Origin: Peribacillus deserti | GTDB taxonomy: Bacteria; Bacillota; Bacilli; Bacillales; DSM-1321 | Direction of reading: 5' to 3' | Assembly: GCF_002863585.1 (NCBI RefSeq) | Contig: NZ_PGUY01000043.1 | Location: 1 to 64,000 of the forward strand | DNA: 64,000 nucleotides | Part shown: piece after piece, positions 50,052 through 57,558 of the stretch | Layout: every line of letters begins with the position of its first letter | How positions within the stretch are numbered: position 1 is the first letter of the stretch | Program-made: the position numbers and the translations under genes | The notes under the pieces: model-generated | The model's database searches: none | Told to the model about the DNA's origin: nothing | The model's input: only the letters and a program-made list of their open reading frames with translations

Positions 50052-50083
50052 CGATTACACTGTATTAATAACACGACTTTTTT
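50052..50083 (-). promoter_or_regulatory. Shared 32-bp upstream element, copy 2
   Basis: Identical 32-bp sequence to 49663-49694, here 39 bp before the 72-aa gene. A flanking TCAGACTCCCG is also shared, so the upstream regions derive from a duplication. Confidence 0.6.
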
Positions 50084-50113
50084 ATAATCGATAGATACTT
50101 TTCAAATAAATAG

Positions 50114-50142
50114 AAAAAGACCTAAAAAATTTCAGGTCTTTT
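50114..50142 (-). terminator. Terminator overlapping the end of the zinc-ribbon gene
   Basis: Minus strand: AAAAGACCT-GAAATTTTTT-AGGTCTTTTT; the stop codon at 50122-50124 is inside the stem. Confidence 0.7.
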
Positions 50143-50541
50143 ATCTGCAATATTTTGCTTTTCTTCCTTAATTAAATATGTTAATAAGATATTTACTTCT
50201 TGTTCTAATTTTTGAACATATTTAATGATACTTTCATCCATTTCCAGTGTTTTAAGATAACCAAATTTTTTTTTTATTCTTTTCCTTTCTCTGGCTGGAT
50301 TATAAATCTTCACCCGGTTTGGAGCCGGTTCGTCTTTAACTAATTTAATTAAATCTATTAAATTCCCTTTAATTTCACAGGTCATACATTGCCATAATGT
50401 ATTATCGAAATCCACTTTTGCACGCTCACCACATAGAAAACATGAAAAGAAATATTGATTCTCAAATTGATGGAAATACTCTACTTTATGTTGTTTAAAA
50501 AAAGATTGTAATACTGGTTTAAATTTCACTTTGTATTCCAT
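50122..50541 (-). CDS. Primase-type zinc-ribbon protein
   Basis: A 139-aa protein with the CHC2-like zinc module of DnaG primases: C34 and C37 (CFLCGERA), C52 and C55 (WQCMTCEIKGNLIDLI), with the GN.IDLI helix typical of that fold. The primase catalytic (TOPRIM) domain is absent; instead a lysine/arginine-rich linker (85-95) and a helical tail follow. Similar stand-alone zinc ribbons occur in plasmid and phage replication modules. It starts within the end of the upstream HTH gene (23-bp overlap), so the pair is coupled. Confidence 0.7.
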   Translation of the reverse strand: MEYKVKFKPVLQSFFKQHKVEYFHQFENQYFFSCFLCGERAKVDFDNTLWQCMTCEIKGNLIDLIKLVKDEPAPNRVKIYNPARERKRIKKKFGYLKTLEMDESIIKYVQKLEQEVNILLTYLIKEEKQNIADKRPEIF

Positions 50542-50788
50542 AACCCATTGCCCGGCGGGAAGCTCTCATAAAATGTTTGAAATCTGTACCTACGACGATA
50601 TATTTTCCGCCAAATTGGTATGAAGACAATTTGCCAGACCTACACCATCTCCGTACTGTTTCTACACTCATTTTGGTCATGTCTGAAATCATGTCAACTG
50701 TTAAAACTTGATCATCGTCTACATTAAATATTTCATGAATATCTTCGTCCCATCCTAATCTCTTTCCCAAGGAGCTATCCAATATCAA
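50519..50788 (-). CDS. Excisionase-like helix-turn-helix protein
   Basis: An 89-aa protein with an HTH of the MerR/excisionase type at about 28-60 (LTVDMISDMTKMSVETVRRW followed by CRSGKL) and a wing with VVGTDFKHF, resembling the other HTH protein at 46827-47048. The start is a TTG with AAAGGGA upstream. It overlaps the zinc-ribbon gene. An inverted repeat AGAACAG-N8-CTGTTCT at 50824-50845, just upstream, is a candidate autoregulatory site. Confidence 0.75.
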   Translation of the reverse strand: MILDSSLGKRLGWDEDIHEIFNVDDDQVLTVDMISDMTKMSVETVRRWCRSGKLSSYQFGGKYIVVGTDFKHFMRASRRAMGYGIQSEI

Positions 50789-50823
50789 TCATTCCCTTTA
50801 ATTTTCCCTTAGTATAAGCAGTT

Positions 50824-50845
50824 AGAACAGGAAATATACTGTTCT
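50824..50845. promoter_or_regulatory. Inverted repeat upstream of HTH/zinc-ribbon operon
   Basis: AGAACAG-GAAATATA-CTGTTCT. The half-sites recall a LexA box (GAAC...GTTC), but the spacer is too long for LexA, so an element-encoded regulator is more likely. Confidence 0.45.
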
Positions 50846-50890
50846 CGTTCAAAACACACATTTAGTGAGAAAAGAGAGTATGAGGCGATA

Positions 50891-51001
50891 ATGACAAACA
50901 TTCCAATCGATTTCTTTCTTCTTAATAAAGAACATAGTCAAAGAGGGACAGAAGACTCCGTATTTGTATTTTGTGTTCCCCGGTCTAGTTCTCTATCCTG
51001 A
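50891..51001 (+). CDS. Possible 36-aa ORF, doubtful
   Basis: ATG after GAGGCGATA; product MTNIPIDFFLLNKEHSQRGT then EDSVFVFCVPRSSSLS. No family. It could be chance in the region upstream of the first RNA-like repeat; listed only because a ribosome site is plausible. Confidence 0.2.
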   Translation: MTNIPIDFFLLNKEHSQRGTEDSVFVFCVPRSSSLS

Positions 51002-51204
51002 GTAGTTTTTCATCTTTTTACGTTGACAGAGGATTTCCGGTTTTGGGTTATCTAATTAATATATATGGAGTTTAGTTTTTTCCCAGAATTATGTGATACA
51101 AAAATTGAAATAACCTTCGCAGCTCCATTATTCAGTTCAGCTTTTAATTAAAATTTATGATTTTTTACTTTTTTGTTAGAAGGAGGTGTTTATTGAGTCG
51201 AATA

Positions 51205-51628
51205 TAACTGAGGGTGGTGGGGGAAGAGCTACTACCCCCTGCTAAAGAGGTAAGAAAGCGTCTACTGCGTAACGGAGCCAGTTGTCGCTGCATGATAGTG
51301 TTATAAATAACAAATGCCCAGGTCCTGCTTTACCATTCAACTTATCACAAGTTCTATCATGCCCTACCTAAGCAAAAGCTTACAGGGACGGGATGTGTAT
51401 TTTTTCAAATACTCTGGGGATAGCAATTCCCTTCTAACGGGAGACTCCCCGCTGATTAGGCGGGGCGGAGGAAAACGGGAAACTCTCGCAATTTGTTACG
51501 TTTTTTTTCTACTTAGAAATGCCTGTCAAGTATAAGTAGGGCTCACTGCCAGTTATATGTGGTTTTAATGTTGCCATAAATAATACTAAGATTACAATTT
51601 TTATCCTTTGTCCCTTAAGATAATTTTT
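51205..51628 (+). ncRNA. Candidate structured non-coding RNA, copy 1
   Basis: A 424-nt segment about 93% identical to 52824-53245. Predicted pairings by eye: long-range GCATGATAG (51290-51298) with CTATCATGC (51354-51362); TAAGC-AAAA-GCTTA (51369-51382); GTATTT/AAATAC (51397-51412); CCCCGC/GCGGGG (51447-51465); CTACTT/AAGTAG (51509-51539). Differences between copies fall in loops or keep pairing (C-G to U-G in CCCCGC). A 73-codon frame inside has 3 replacement changes to 1 silent change and no ribosome site, which argues against a protein. T-rich TTATC-loop-GATAATTTTTT at the end may terminate. Strand is inferred; the RNA family is not recognised. Confidence 0.6.
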
Positions 51629-51812
51629 TATTATTTTTTGCGGTTTTAATGAAGGGATATTGTTTCGTGTAATGGTTTTTCACTTGTATGGTTTTGAAGC
51701 CTGAAAGTATCTAATTAATAAACAAATAAAAAAAGCTGCTACAGGAGCCAATACATTTGATAAACTAAAGAGAACATACGTTCCAAAAAATTAATTTAAA
51801 GGAATGATTTGA

Positions 51813-52061
51813 ATGAATATCAATTTAGAGGTCACTTTGTTGGTAAACGAAACACAGGTCTTACAAAAGGGAGTTTTTCCTGTTAACAATAGTAGGTTTA
51901 AAGAGAATCCTAACAAAGAGGTTGCTTTAGTAACAAGTGAATGGATAAAACAATTGCGTAAGAAATCGGGATTCTTTTATGAAGCACAGATAGTTAAGGT
52001 CTCTTATGATAACAACGAAATCACTGATATAATTATGGAATCTATGTTTTTTCGTTCTTAA
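51813..52061 (+). CDS. 82-aa hypothetical protein between the two RNA-like repeats
   Basis: MNINLEVTLLVNETQVLQKG at the start, then NPNKEVALVTSEWIKQLRKK and a C-terminal beta-like KVSYDNNEITDIIMESMFF. ATG follows AAAGGAATGATTTGA with good spacing, so it is probably translated. It lies 185 bp after RNA-like copy 1 and on the same strand. No homologue is recognised and there is no counterpart after copy 2. Confidence 0.55.
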   Translation: MNINLEVTLLVNETQVLQKGVFPVNNSRFKENPNKEVALVTSEWIKQLRKKSGFFYEAQIVKVSYDNNEITDIIMESMFFRS

Positions 52062-52353
52062 TTCTCTTCTCTTAAAGATAACCTTAGGTATGTCATGAAA
52101 TACAAAAAACAGCTACCCTAAGCAACCTGTCTTTTTGAACTAACTCCGTTAGCTACCATTGTTTAAAAATATGTATACATATTGTAAACATTATATTTAT
52201 ACGATAATAAGAATTATTTATGAAACAAACATCAATAATTTCCTCCCTGTAATAATTTTCAATAAAAATGTTAAAAATTATAGGTACCTCCAATGACATA
52301 ATAACGAAATATTAGTAACTATAAAAAAAGGAGCCGTAAAAGGTCTCCTTTTT

Positions 52354-52620
52354 TCAGCGATTTCCCGTATTCCCTAATAGCACTAGTCCTGACTTATCAT
52401 CAGTCAAATCAGGAACCAAGGTTTCAGTATTCGGCTGAATCTTAGGGTCAATTGCTACAAGTAAAGTATTTCATTAATGTCAAAGTAATATCATCCTTAT
52501 CTTGCTCATCACGAGCAAGTCCAACTCTTGGCTGTTCTCAGCCATAGCCTGCGAAGCGGCTGGTACTGTTTTGAGCCTCATCAAAGGAGTATATCGGAAA
52601 TACAGCCTTTAAAGAGGTTA
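52354..52620 (-). pseudogene. Decayed coding remnant
   Basis: On the minus strand, a frame ends AIDPKIQPNTETLVPDLT then DDKSGLVLLGNTGNR and a stop at 52354, immediately followed by a terminator-like stem (AAAAAAGGAG / CTCCTTTTTT, 52325-52356). Upstream, another frame reads IYSFDEAQNSTSRFAGYG and GLARDEQDKDDITLTL, interrupted by stops and frame changes. This looks like one gene broken by several frameshifts. The family is not recognised. Confidence 0.4.
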
Positions 52621-52823
52621 TTTCTTTCAACTGACTTGATCCTCTACCAAAAAAGTATATCAGAAATTCAGCATTTATGTGTTATTCGTTTCTGACTTAT
52701 TCTCTAACACATCTGGTTAGATTACATTGTCAAACGGACTAAACTGACAATCATGCAAATTATACGAGAGTAATATTTCGTATTTATTTTTTATTTGTAA
52801 GGCAGGGTTTTTTAAGTCAGGAT

Positions 52824-53245
52824 TAACTGAGGGTGGTGAAGAAGAGCTACTTACCCTTGTTAAAAGGGTAAGAAAGCGTCTACTGCGTAACGGAGCCAGT
52901 GTCGCTGCATGATAGTGTTATAAATAACAAATGCCCAGGTCCTGCTTTACCATTCAACTTATCACAAGTTCTATCATGCCCTACCTAAGCAAAAGCTTAC
53001 AGGGACGGGATGTGTATTTTTTCAAATACTCTGGGGATAGTAATTCCCTTCTAACGGGAGACTCCCTGCTGATTAGGCGGGGCGGAGGAAAACGGGAAAC
53101 TCTCGCAATTTGTTACGTTTTTTTTCTACTTAGAAATGCCTATCAAATATAAGTAGGGCTCACTGCCAGTTATATGTGGTTTTAATGTTGCCATACATAA
53201 TACTAAGAATATAATTTTTATCCTTTGTCCCTTAAGATAATTTTT
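52824..53245 (+). ncRNA. Candidate structured non-coding RNA, copy 2
   Basis: Second copy, 1,619 bp downstream of the first and in the same orientation. All stems of copy 1 are kept. The 5' stem reads CTTACCC (52850-52856) with GGGTAAG (52866-52872); in copy 1 both strands of this stem have changed yet still pair through TACC/GGTA, weak evidence for covariation. Sequence outside 52824-53245 diverges sharply on both sides. The upstream flank is AT-rich with no clear promoter. Confidence 0.6.
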
Positions 53246-53326
53246 GATATTATTTTGCTATTTTTTATAAAGTGGATCTGTATCATGTAATTGGAGATTT
53301 TTCTAGTGGGTTGGTTTATAATTACA

Positions 53327-53385
53327 CGAAAAGGGGTGCCGGAACAGCCGTTTGTTCTTAAACTAACGCACCCATTAGTTCAAGA
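53327..53385. repeat. Hairpin repeat family (GCACCC type), copy 1
   Basis: A hairpin AACTAACG-CACC-CATTAGTT preceded by an imperfect GGGGTGCC...AACAGCC stem. Related units occur at 56790-56867, 57306-57370, 57646-57690 and 57893-57950. Probably terminator-like intergenic repeats; similar elements are common in Bacillaceae. Confidence 0.6.
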
Positions 53386-53523
53386 TCTTATGTAAAATAA
53401 AAACGCCTATTTGTAAAGTAATCTAATTGAATCTGACAGCTGCTTCAACCGCTATTCTGTTTTCTTTTCTTCTATTATATAATCAAGCCATAAGCGGCAA
53501 AAATGGATGAATAGTTGCTAAAA

Positions 53524-53711
53524 GTTTCACAGTTTTATTGTCTAATCTTCTGGATCCCTTGGGGCTCATGGGTTGAAGGAGGTTACACAGTGGTTCAATT
53601 GCCAGAACTTCCATTCTGACCACTGAACCTTACCAAAACAAGTGAAATAGTTGTATCCCTACTCCCCCAAGGGAATAAAACGAAAATAGCTGTATAACTT
53701 TTTGTGTAAGT
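53524..53711 (-). mobile_element. MITE-like inverted-repeat element, copy A
   Basis: About 188 bp, inverted relative to copies B and C. Ends are CTTACACAAAAAGTTATACAG and (other end) CTGTGAAACTTT on the minus strand. It shares the core GGAAGTTCTGGCAATTGAAC and CACTGTGTAACCTCCTTC. It abuts the 3' end of the intact creatininase gene. Confidence 0.7.
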
Positions 53712-53759
53712 TATTAATCGGCGGAGAGACATGTGTTGGAACTTATTTCTCCTGTATTA

Positions 53760-54506
53760 TTAACTCATTTTTAAATCAAAAGCTCTTTCTAGATTTTCCT
53801 TTAATCGCTCACTTCTTTTGGCAATAAATGTGGTCCAAAATGTTTTGCCTATCTTAGCGAGCTGTTCACTAGAATAATCACTTACCTCAAATTTTCCCCA
53901 GCACCCATCTTTAGTCAGCTTATCCCAGGAAACATAGTCAGCAAATTTATTATGTTCGACCGGCACTTCAGACCCCATATTTTCTATCTTTACAAGTTCA
54001 GGACATAACCACAAAGCTGTGCAAACAGATAAGAAACCTCCATGTTTCTCCTTTAATCCCTCAATTCCCGCTTCTCTTAACGCTTCTTCCCAAGCTAAAT
54101 GTCGGTGAGTTGTAATGAGGATCAGGTCTTGGTATTTAAAGTTTATATGTTTTACAAATGAAGATTCCCAATATGCTCCGCCGTGTCCATTGCATAGAAC
54201 GAATTTATTGAATCCTTGTCTCTTAAGGTTTACAATGACTTCCTCTAACATGGCGGTTAAAATGCTCGGACTTATTGTAACTGTTCCCTTAAAGGAAGCA
54301 TGTTCTTCGGAAGTATTAAATGGAATGGTTGGAAGTACATAAGCTCCTAAAGCATTACCAAATGCTTCTGCATATTCTTCGGCAATTAAGGTATCCAAAT
54401 GCATTGGAAGGTAGGGTCCGAATTGTTCAGTAGCTCCTACGGAAATCATGGCAATATCCGTACCGCTTTCTCGTATGGTTTTTGTGGAATTTTTAAAACT
54501 TAACAA
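53760..54506 (-). CDS. Creatininase-family amidohydrolase (intact copy)
   Basis: A 248-aa member of the creatininase/MftE family, metal-dependent hydrolases of amide bonds. Ligand-like residues are visible: E27, H36 and D38 in GATEQFGPYLPMHLD and H108 in CNGHGG (105-110). The usual HAGxxETS segment is KHGGFLSVC here, so the conserved Glu is missing and activity is uncertain. A second, frameshifted copy is at 59605-60352 with about 92% identity including 60 bp upstream. The gene stands alone, flanked by a MITE-like repeat. Start ATG at 54506 with AAAGGGGAATG upstream. Substrate unknown. Confidence 0.8.
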   Translation of the reverse strand: MLSFKNSTKTIRESGTDIAMISVGATEQFGPYLPMHLDTLIAEEYAEAFGNALGAYVLPTIPFNTSEEHASFKGTVTISPSILTAMLEEVIVNLKRQGFNKFVLCNGHGGAYWESSFVKHINFKYQDLILITTHRHLAWEEALREAGIEGLKEKHGGFLSVCTALWLCPELVKIENMGSEVPVEHNKFADYVSWDKLTKDGCWGKFEVSDYSSEQLAKIGKTFWTTFIAKRSERLKENLERAFDLKMS

Positions 54507-54580
54507 TTCACATTCCCCTTTATTCTTAATATTCTTTATTTTACCATACGACTTCCAGAATTTTTACAATTAAATAAGAA

Positions 54581-54690
54581 CGGCTATAGCGATCCTTCAC
54601 TATTCCTCTGTACTGTTTGGTAATAAGGGTGATTCATGAGGCGGACTCGCTCATGAATGACAGATTACACACTTATATAGAAGAAAGTCG
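54581..54690. repeat. Repeat shared with 60855-60965
   Basis: GAACGGCTATAGCGATCCTT followed by ...TGTTTGGTAATAAGGGTGAT...CTCGCTCATGAATGA...ATTACACACTT. The second copy keeps this order with about two-thirds identity. The first 20 bp resemble a weak terminator stem (CGGCT/AGCG) that recurs at 56338 and 60417. Confidence 0.55.
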
Positions 54691-54718
54691 GTGTTGACTC
54701 TAGAAACTCCCCACTCGC

Positions 54719-55417
54719 TTATTTTAACGAATTGGCTATTTCTATTAAATCTTCTTTTGTGTAAGTGTTTTTGGTAGTAGCCGGCATCATTAAAAGCAAT
54801 TGATAGCTTGTTTCGTTTTCGTTGTCCGTCCAGAACAAAGCCTTCCCGTCATCTATTTGGTCCGTCTTCTTCCAATATGCAGTTGTGCCGTCCTTTAGCT
54901 TTACTTTTTCTAAGTGCTCGGTATCGCTGATCGGGACTTTGGCTCCCCAAGACCCCACGCTGAGCAATTCACCTCTCGTATATGAATAAAAGCTGATATC
55001 GACAGGTCCATTCGGAACTACATTCGAATAGGTAATACTCACATTTTTCACTTTGAATGGAACTTTTGCTGGGACTTTAAGTAGTTCCAGGCGATTCTCT
55101 GGAAGCTTTTTCAACTCATTATTGAATTCTGGATGCTTCTCCGCCAAACCTTCGATCGTCAAGTCACCATTTGAGCTTTGCGTACTCGTCATGTTTTCGA
55201 TAATATTCAATTTACTTGCTGTGAATCCCACAATAATTACTATTATCGCCGTCAGTACAGTGAAACTAAGCATAGATGTAAAAGTGTATTTTTTAACTTT
55301 TTTGCTGTTTGTTCTAATCCTATGGCGTACATTATTTTTAAGTTTTTCATCAAATGAATAGGTGTTAAGAACAGTCTGCTCCATTTGTTTTCTTATTTGT
55401 TTTAATTCATTCTCCAT
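54719..55417 (-). CDS. Anti-sigma factor-like membrane protein
   Basis: A 232-aa single-pass protein: cytoplasmic N-terminus of about 43 residues (MENELKQIRKQMEQTVLNTY then charged), one transmembrane helix (about 46-68, FTSMLSFTVLTAIIVIIVGF), and an extracytoplasmic domain of about 160 residues with NRLELLKVPAKVPFKVKNV and LKDGTTAYWKK. The gene begins 11 bp before the stop of the ECF sigma factor, the usual arrangement for a cognate anti-sigma. The outer domain resembles DUF4367-type anti-sigma sensors. The signal is unknown. Confidence 0.8.
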   Translation of the reverse strand: MENELKQIRKQMEQTVLNTYSFDEKLKNNVRHRIRTNSKKVKKYTFTSMLSFTVLTAIIVIIVGFTASKLNIIENMTSTQSSNGDLTIEGLAEKHPEFNNELKKLPENRLELLKVPAKVPFKVKNVSITYSNVVPNGPVDISFYSYTRGELLSVGSWGAKVPISDTEHLEKVKLKDGTTAYWKKTDQIDDGKALFWTDNENETSYQLLLMMPATTKNTYTKEDLIEIANSLK

Positions 55418-55958
55418 ACAGCTGCACCCCTTTCGGATACATCTTACTTAGAATTTCCTTCGCTCTTACCATTCTTGATTTTATGGTATTTTCGTTCTGA
55501 TTAAGGCACTTTGATATTTCATTTATTTTCATATCTTCAAAGTAATAAAGGAAGATTACTTCGCGATATTTAATAGGCATGGACAAAACTGAACTCCATA
55601 GTTCTTTTGAATTTTCTTTTTTAACTGCTAATGATTCAGTTGAATGATCATTATTTTTGACGTACATATTAATTTTGTTTGTTAATATTACTTTTCTTGC
55701 CTGCCAGCTTTTTAAATAGTCTTTGCTCTGGTTGATCGCAATTCTTATGATCCACGTTCTTAAGGAAGATTCACCTCTGAATGAATCATATTGCTTATAG
55801 ATCTTTACAAAAACATCTTGGGCAATATCCTCTGCCAGACTGTAGTCTTTTACATACGAATAGGCGACATATAACACATCATTGCCGTACTGGTTCATTA
55901 TTTCTTCTAAAAAGCTGTCTTTTGATTCGTCTTCAGAAACCCTCTTAAACTCATTCAA
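55407..55958 (-). CDS. ECF sigma factor (RpoE/SigV-like)
   Basis: A 183-aa sigma-70 family factor of the extracytoplasmic-function class. Region 2 spans about 22-88 (YVKDYSLAEDIAQDVFVKIY, SLRTWIIRIAINQSKDYLKS); region 4 spans about 120-172 (LPIKYREVIFLYYFEDMKIN then EISKCLNQNENTIKSRMVRA). The start is TTG after AGGAGCGTGAGAAA. It overlaps the anti-sigma gene. A possible autoregulatory promoter lies upstream. It would control stress genes, possibly including neighbours in this element. Confidence 0.9.
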   Translation of the reverse strand: MNEFKRVSEDESKDSFLEEIMNQYGNDVLYVAYSYVKDYSLAEDIAQDVFVKIYKQYDSFRGESSLRTWIIRIAINQSKDYLKSWQARKVILTNKINMYVKNNDHSTESLAVKKENSKELWSSVLSMPIKYREVIFLYYFEDMKINEISKCLNQNENTIKSRMVRAKEILSKMYPKGVQLYGE

Positions 55959-55993
55959 TTTCTCACGCTCCTATCTTAGCTATCTAAGTATTT

Positions 55994-56021
55994 GACGATG
56001 CTCTTGATAAAAAAGTTGAAA
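55994..56021 (-). promoter_or_regulatory. Possible ECF-type promoter of the sigma operon
   Basis: Minus strand: TTTCAAC as -35 (56015-56021), 17 bp, CGTC as -10 (55994-55997), 36 bp before the start codon. It resembles Bacillus ECF promoters (AAC...CGTC). Confidence 0.4.
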
Positions 56022-56091
56022 TTACATTAATAAATTTTACAATCACCAGATATATAAAAAGACTGCCAGAGCAGCCTTAGATTTAATTCTG

Positions 56092-56262
56092 TTAATTTGG
56101 ATTATCTCCGCCGGGAAAGATGTTTTTCGATTGTTCTTCGATCCTAATTCGCTCAATTTCTTGTGCATCAGAAGTATTTCTCTTGAACACTCGATTTCCA
56201 AGAACACGCATTATTTGAACCACCACTACGATGGCTATAATGCCTACTAATGTCCATATCAT
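56092..56262 (-). CDS. Small single-pass membrane protein
   Basis: A 56-aa protein starting MIWTLVGIIAIVVVVQIMRV, so one transmembrane helix (about 2-22), then a basic/acidic tail ending NIFPGGDNPN. The ATG at 56262 follows GGAGGGGAAATAAC, a strong ribosome site. It lies upstream of the sigma gene on the same strand, 134 bp away. Function unknown; the topology (outside N, inside C) is inferred from charge. Confidence 0.6.
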   Translation of the reverse strand: MIWTLVGIIAIVVVVQIMRVLGNRVFKRNTSDAQEIERIRIEEQSKNIFPGGDNPN

Positions 56263-56370
56263 GTTATTTCCCCTCCTTTTCTTTATGTAGTTATAATACA
56301 TATTTTTGTATTATTTGGTAATTTCCTTAATTATAAAAAAAACCGCTGTTAGCGATTCTCGGAGTGTAAT

Positions 56371-56505
56371 TTATTCTGATGCCTTCTTTCTTGCCCTAAT
56401 AAGTGTACTTTTGCTAATGCCAGTCATGCCTTCAACTTCTTTGTAGGAATGGGTTTCCAACAACATTAGTTCGTGTTGCATTTGCTTTTTATTATAAATG
56501 AAATC
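56371..56505 (-). pseudogene. C-terminal remnant of a serine recombinase
   Basis: A 5'-truncated frame reads [20 protein letters not shown] then [20 protein letters not shown] and a stop at 56371. The [14 protein letters not shown] motif is the C-terminal HTH of resolvase-family recombinases. A TAG stop precedes the fragment and no catalytic domain is near. A trace of an older mobile element. Confidence 0.65.
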
Positions 56506-56553
56506 CTATTGTATGGAAATAAATGTTATATTTATTTAAAGGAGAGTGATTGC

Positions 56554-56727
56554 GTGACTTGGTTAGTTCTAGCTGTTCTCGGTATTTTGGTATTCGCCCT
56601 TTTTATTGATTGGAAACGCAAGAAAAATAATAACAATCCCCATAACCCAATAAATCATAACGCTAAGCCTGGTGAGGACACGAATCATACGATGGGTGAT
56701 AACCGTTATTCGGGTGGAGGGCAATAA
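56554..56727 (+). CDS. Small membrane protein with hydrophilic tail
   Basis: A 57-aa protein: GTG start after AAAGGAGAGTGATTGC; one transmembrane helix TWLVLAVLGILVFALFIDW (2-20), then an Asn/His/Gly-rich tail (KRKKNNNN ... NRYSGGGQ). The tail is probably cytoplasmic given the adjacent KRKK. No family recognised. Divergent from the recombinase remnant. Confidence 0.55.
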   Translation: MTWLVLAVLGILVFALFIDWKRKKNNNNPHNPINHNAKPGEDTNHTMGDNRYSGGGQ

Positions 56728-56789
56728 AGTTACCAATGCCAAGCATTTTTAGAGACCTTTCTGAGTTCTCTTTTGCATACGTTTAGTGA

Positions 56790-56867
56790 AAGAAAAAGCT
56801 TCCCAAGCAGCCCTAGCCCTACATTCTTTAATTAAAGCACCCGTTTGTTGAAGAAGAACAAATATGG
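56790..56867. repeat. Hairpin repeat family (GCACCC type), copy 2
   Basis: AAAAAGCTTCCCAAGCAGCC followed by TTAAAGCACCCGTTTGTTG. Degenerate relative of the unit at 53327. Confidence 0.45.
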
Positions 56868-56900
56868 GTTAATGTTAGATGCTTTCTTTGCAATAAAGAA

Positions 56901-57245
56901 TCAAACCCCATAATGTATCATGTGTTTGTTGTCTTCGTTTGCCTCATTAATTTTTGTAGCCAATTCATTAAGTGCTGCGGATCCCTCATAAAATGTTGAA
57001 GATATAACAGCTTCGTAGAATAATGATAGTGACTCAGGAGGAATAATTGTAATTCCCCAATAGGCAAAACCAAAGTCTGGGCGTTTAAGCGAATGATAGT
57101 ATGTTTTCATAATAGATAAATGCTCACTTAAGCTATTAATAATATCATCATCAACGGATATACACTTGTATCTTAATGGTTCATAACCAATCTCATTTTT
57201 CTCGTTTACAATATCTTCAATGATTCCAAATTCATGAACAGGCAT
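56901..57245 (-). CDS. Hypothetical protein, 114 aa
   Basis: MPVHEFGIIEDIVNEKNEIG at the start, then YEPLRYKCISVDDDII, GFAYWGITIIPPESL and a helical end. The ATG at 57245 follows GAGGAGGAAAATA; a frame start 33 bp upstream is less likely. Its size, acidity and single-gene context recall immunity-type proteins of toxin systems, but no toxin gene is adjacent, so I do not assign a function. Confidence 0.6.
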   Translation of the reverse strand: MPVHEFGIIEDIVNEKNEIGYEPLRYKCISVDDDIINSLSEHLSIMKTYYHSLKRPDFGFAYWGITIIPPESLSLFYEAVISSTFYEGSAALNELATKINEANEDNKHMIHYGV

Positions 57246-57305
57246 TATTTTCCTCCTCTCATTCTGGTTCCATCTCACGACTACTCTTTATACCTCTGTT
57301 CGTAA

Positions 57306-57370
57306 AGCAACAAAAAGGGCGTCAAGGTAGCCAGTGCTGCTTAAACTAACGCACCCGTTTGTTCAAGAAT
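57306..57370. repeat. Hairpin repeat family (GCACCC type), copy 3
   Basis: AAAAAGGGCGTCAAGGTAGCC then CTTAAACTAACGCACCCGTT and TGTTCAAGAA; stem AACTAACG/CGTTTGTT. Confidence 0.55.
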
Positions 57371-57402
57371 GTTTTAGAATTAGTGTTATTTATAGTTGAA
57401 AT

Positions 57403-57558
57403 TTACTTAGAGGAATAATTAATCCTCTGTAGCTTTGATTCATGAACTAATTCAACATTATATTGGCTTCCTGCTTCCCTGATTTCCCAATACCCCGATG
57501 AATACTTGTGCATAACCGTATAAACCTTACCATTGTAATGTACTTTTTCTAAATTCAA
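57403..57558 (-). CDS. 51-aa hypothetical protein
   Basis: A TTG start 6 nt after GAGGCGG gives MNLEKVHYNGKVYTVMHKYS then SGYWEIREAGSQYNVELVHE and a short basic end. The YNGKVYTV...GYWEI pattern looks like a small beta-barrel domain and recalls the 60-aa protein at 44763-44945 (VFNGRIYRV) in its opening strands. Function unknown. Confidence 0.5.
   Translation of the reverse strand: MNLEKVHYNGKVYTVMHKYSSGYWEIREAGSQYNVELVHESKLQRINYSSK

Noticed and set aside
50824-50845. LexA/DinR box
   Set aside because: Half-sites resemble GAAC/GTTC but the 8-bp spacer does not fit the Bacillus CGAAC-N4-GTTCG site.
51314-51535. 73-codon frame present in both RNA-like copies (also 52931-53152)
   Set aside because: No ribosome site, and changes between copies are mostly amino-acid replacing while RNA stems are kept; similarity extends far beyond the frame on both sides.
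51205-51628. Group I or group II intron
   Set aside because: No P7/R-S core of group I and no domain V (GAGCC...GGUUC type) or reverse transcriptase for group II.
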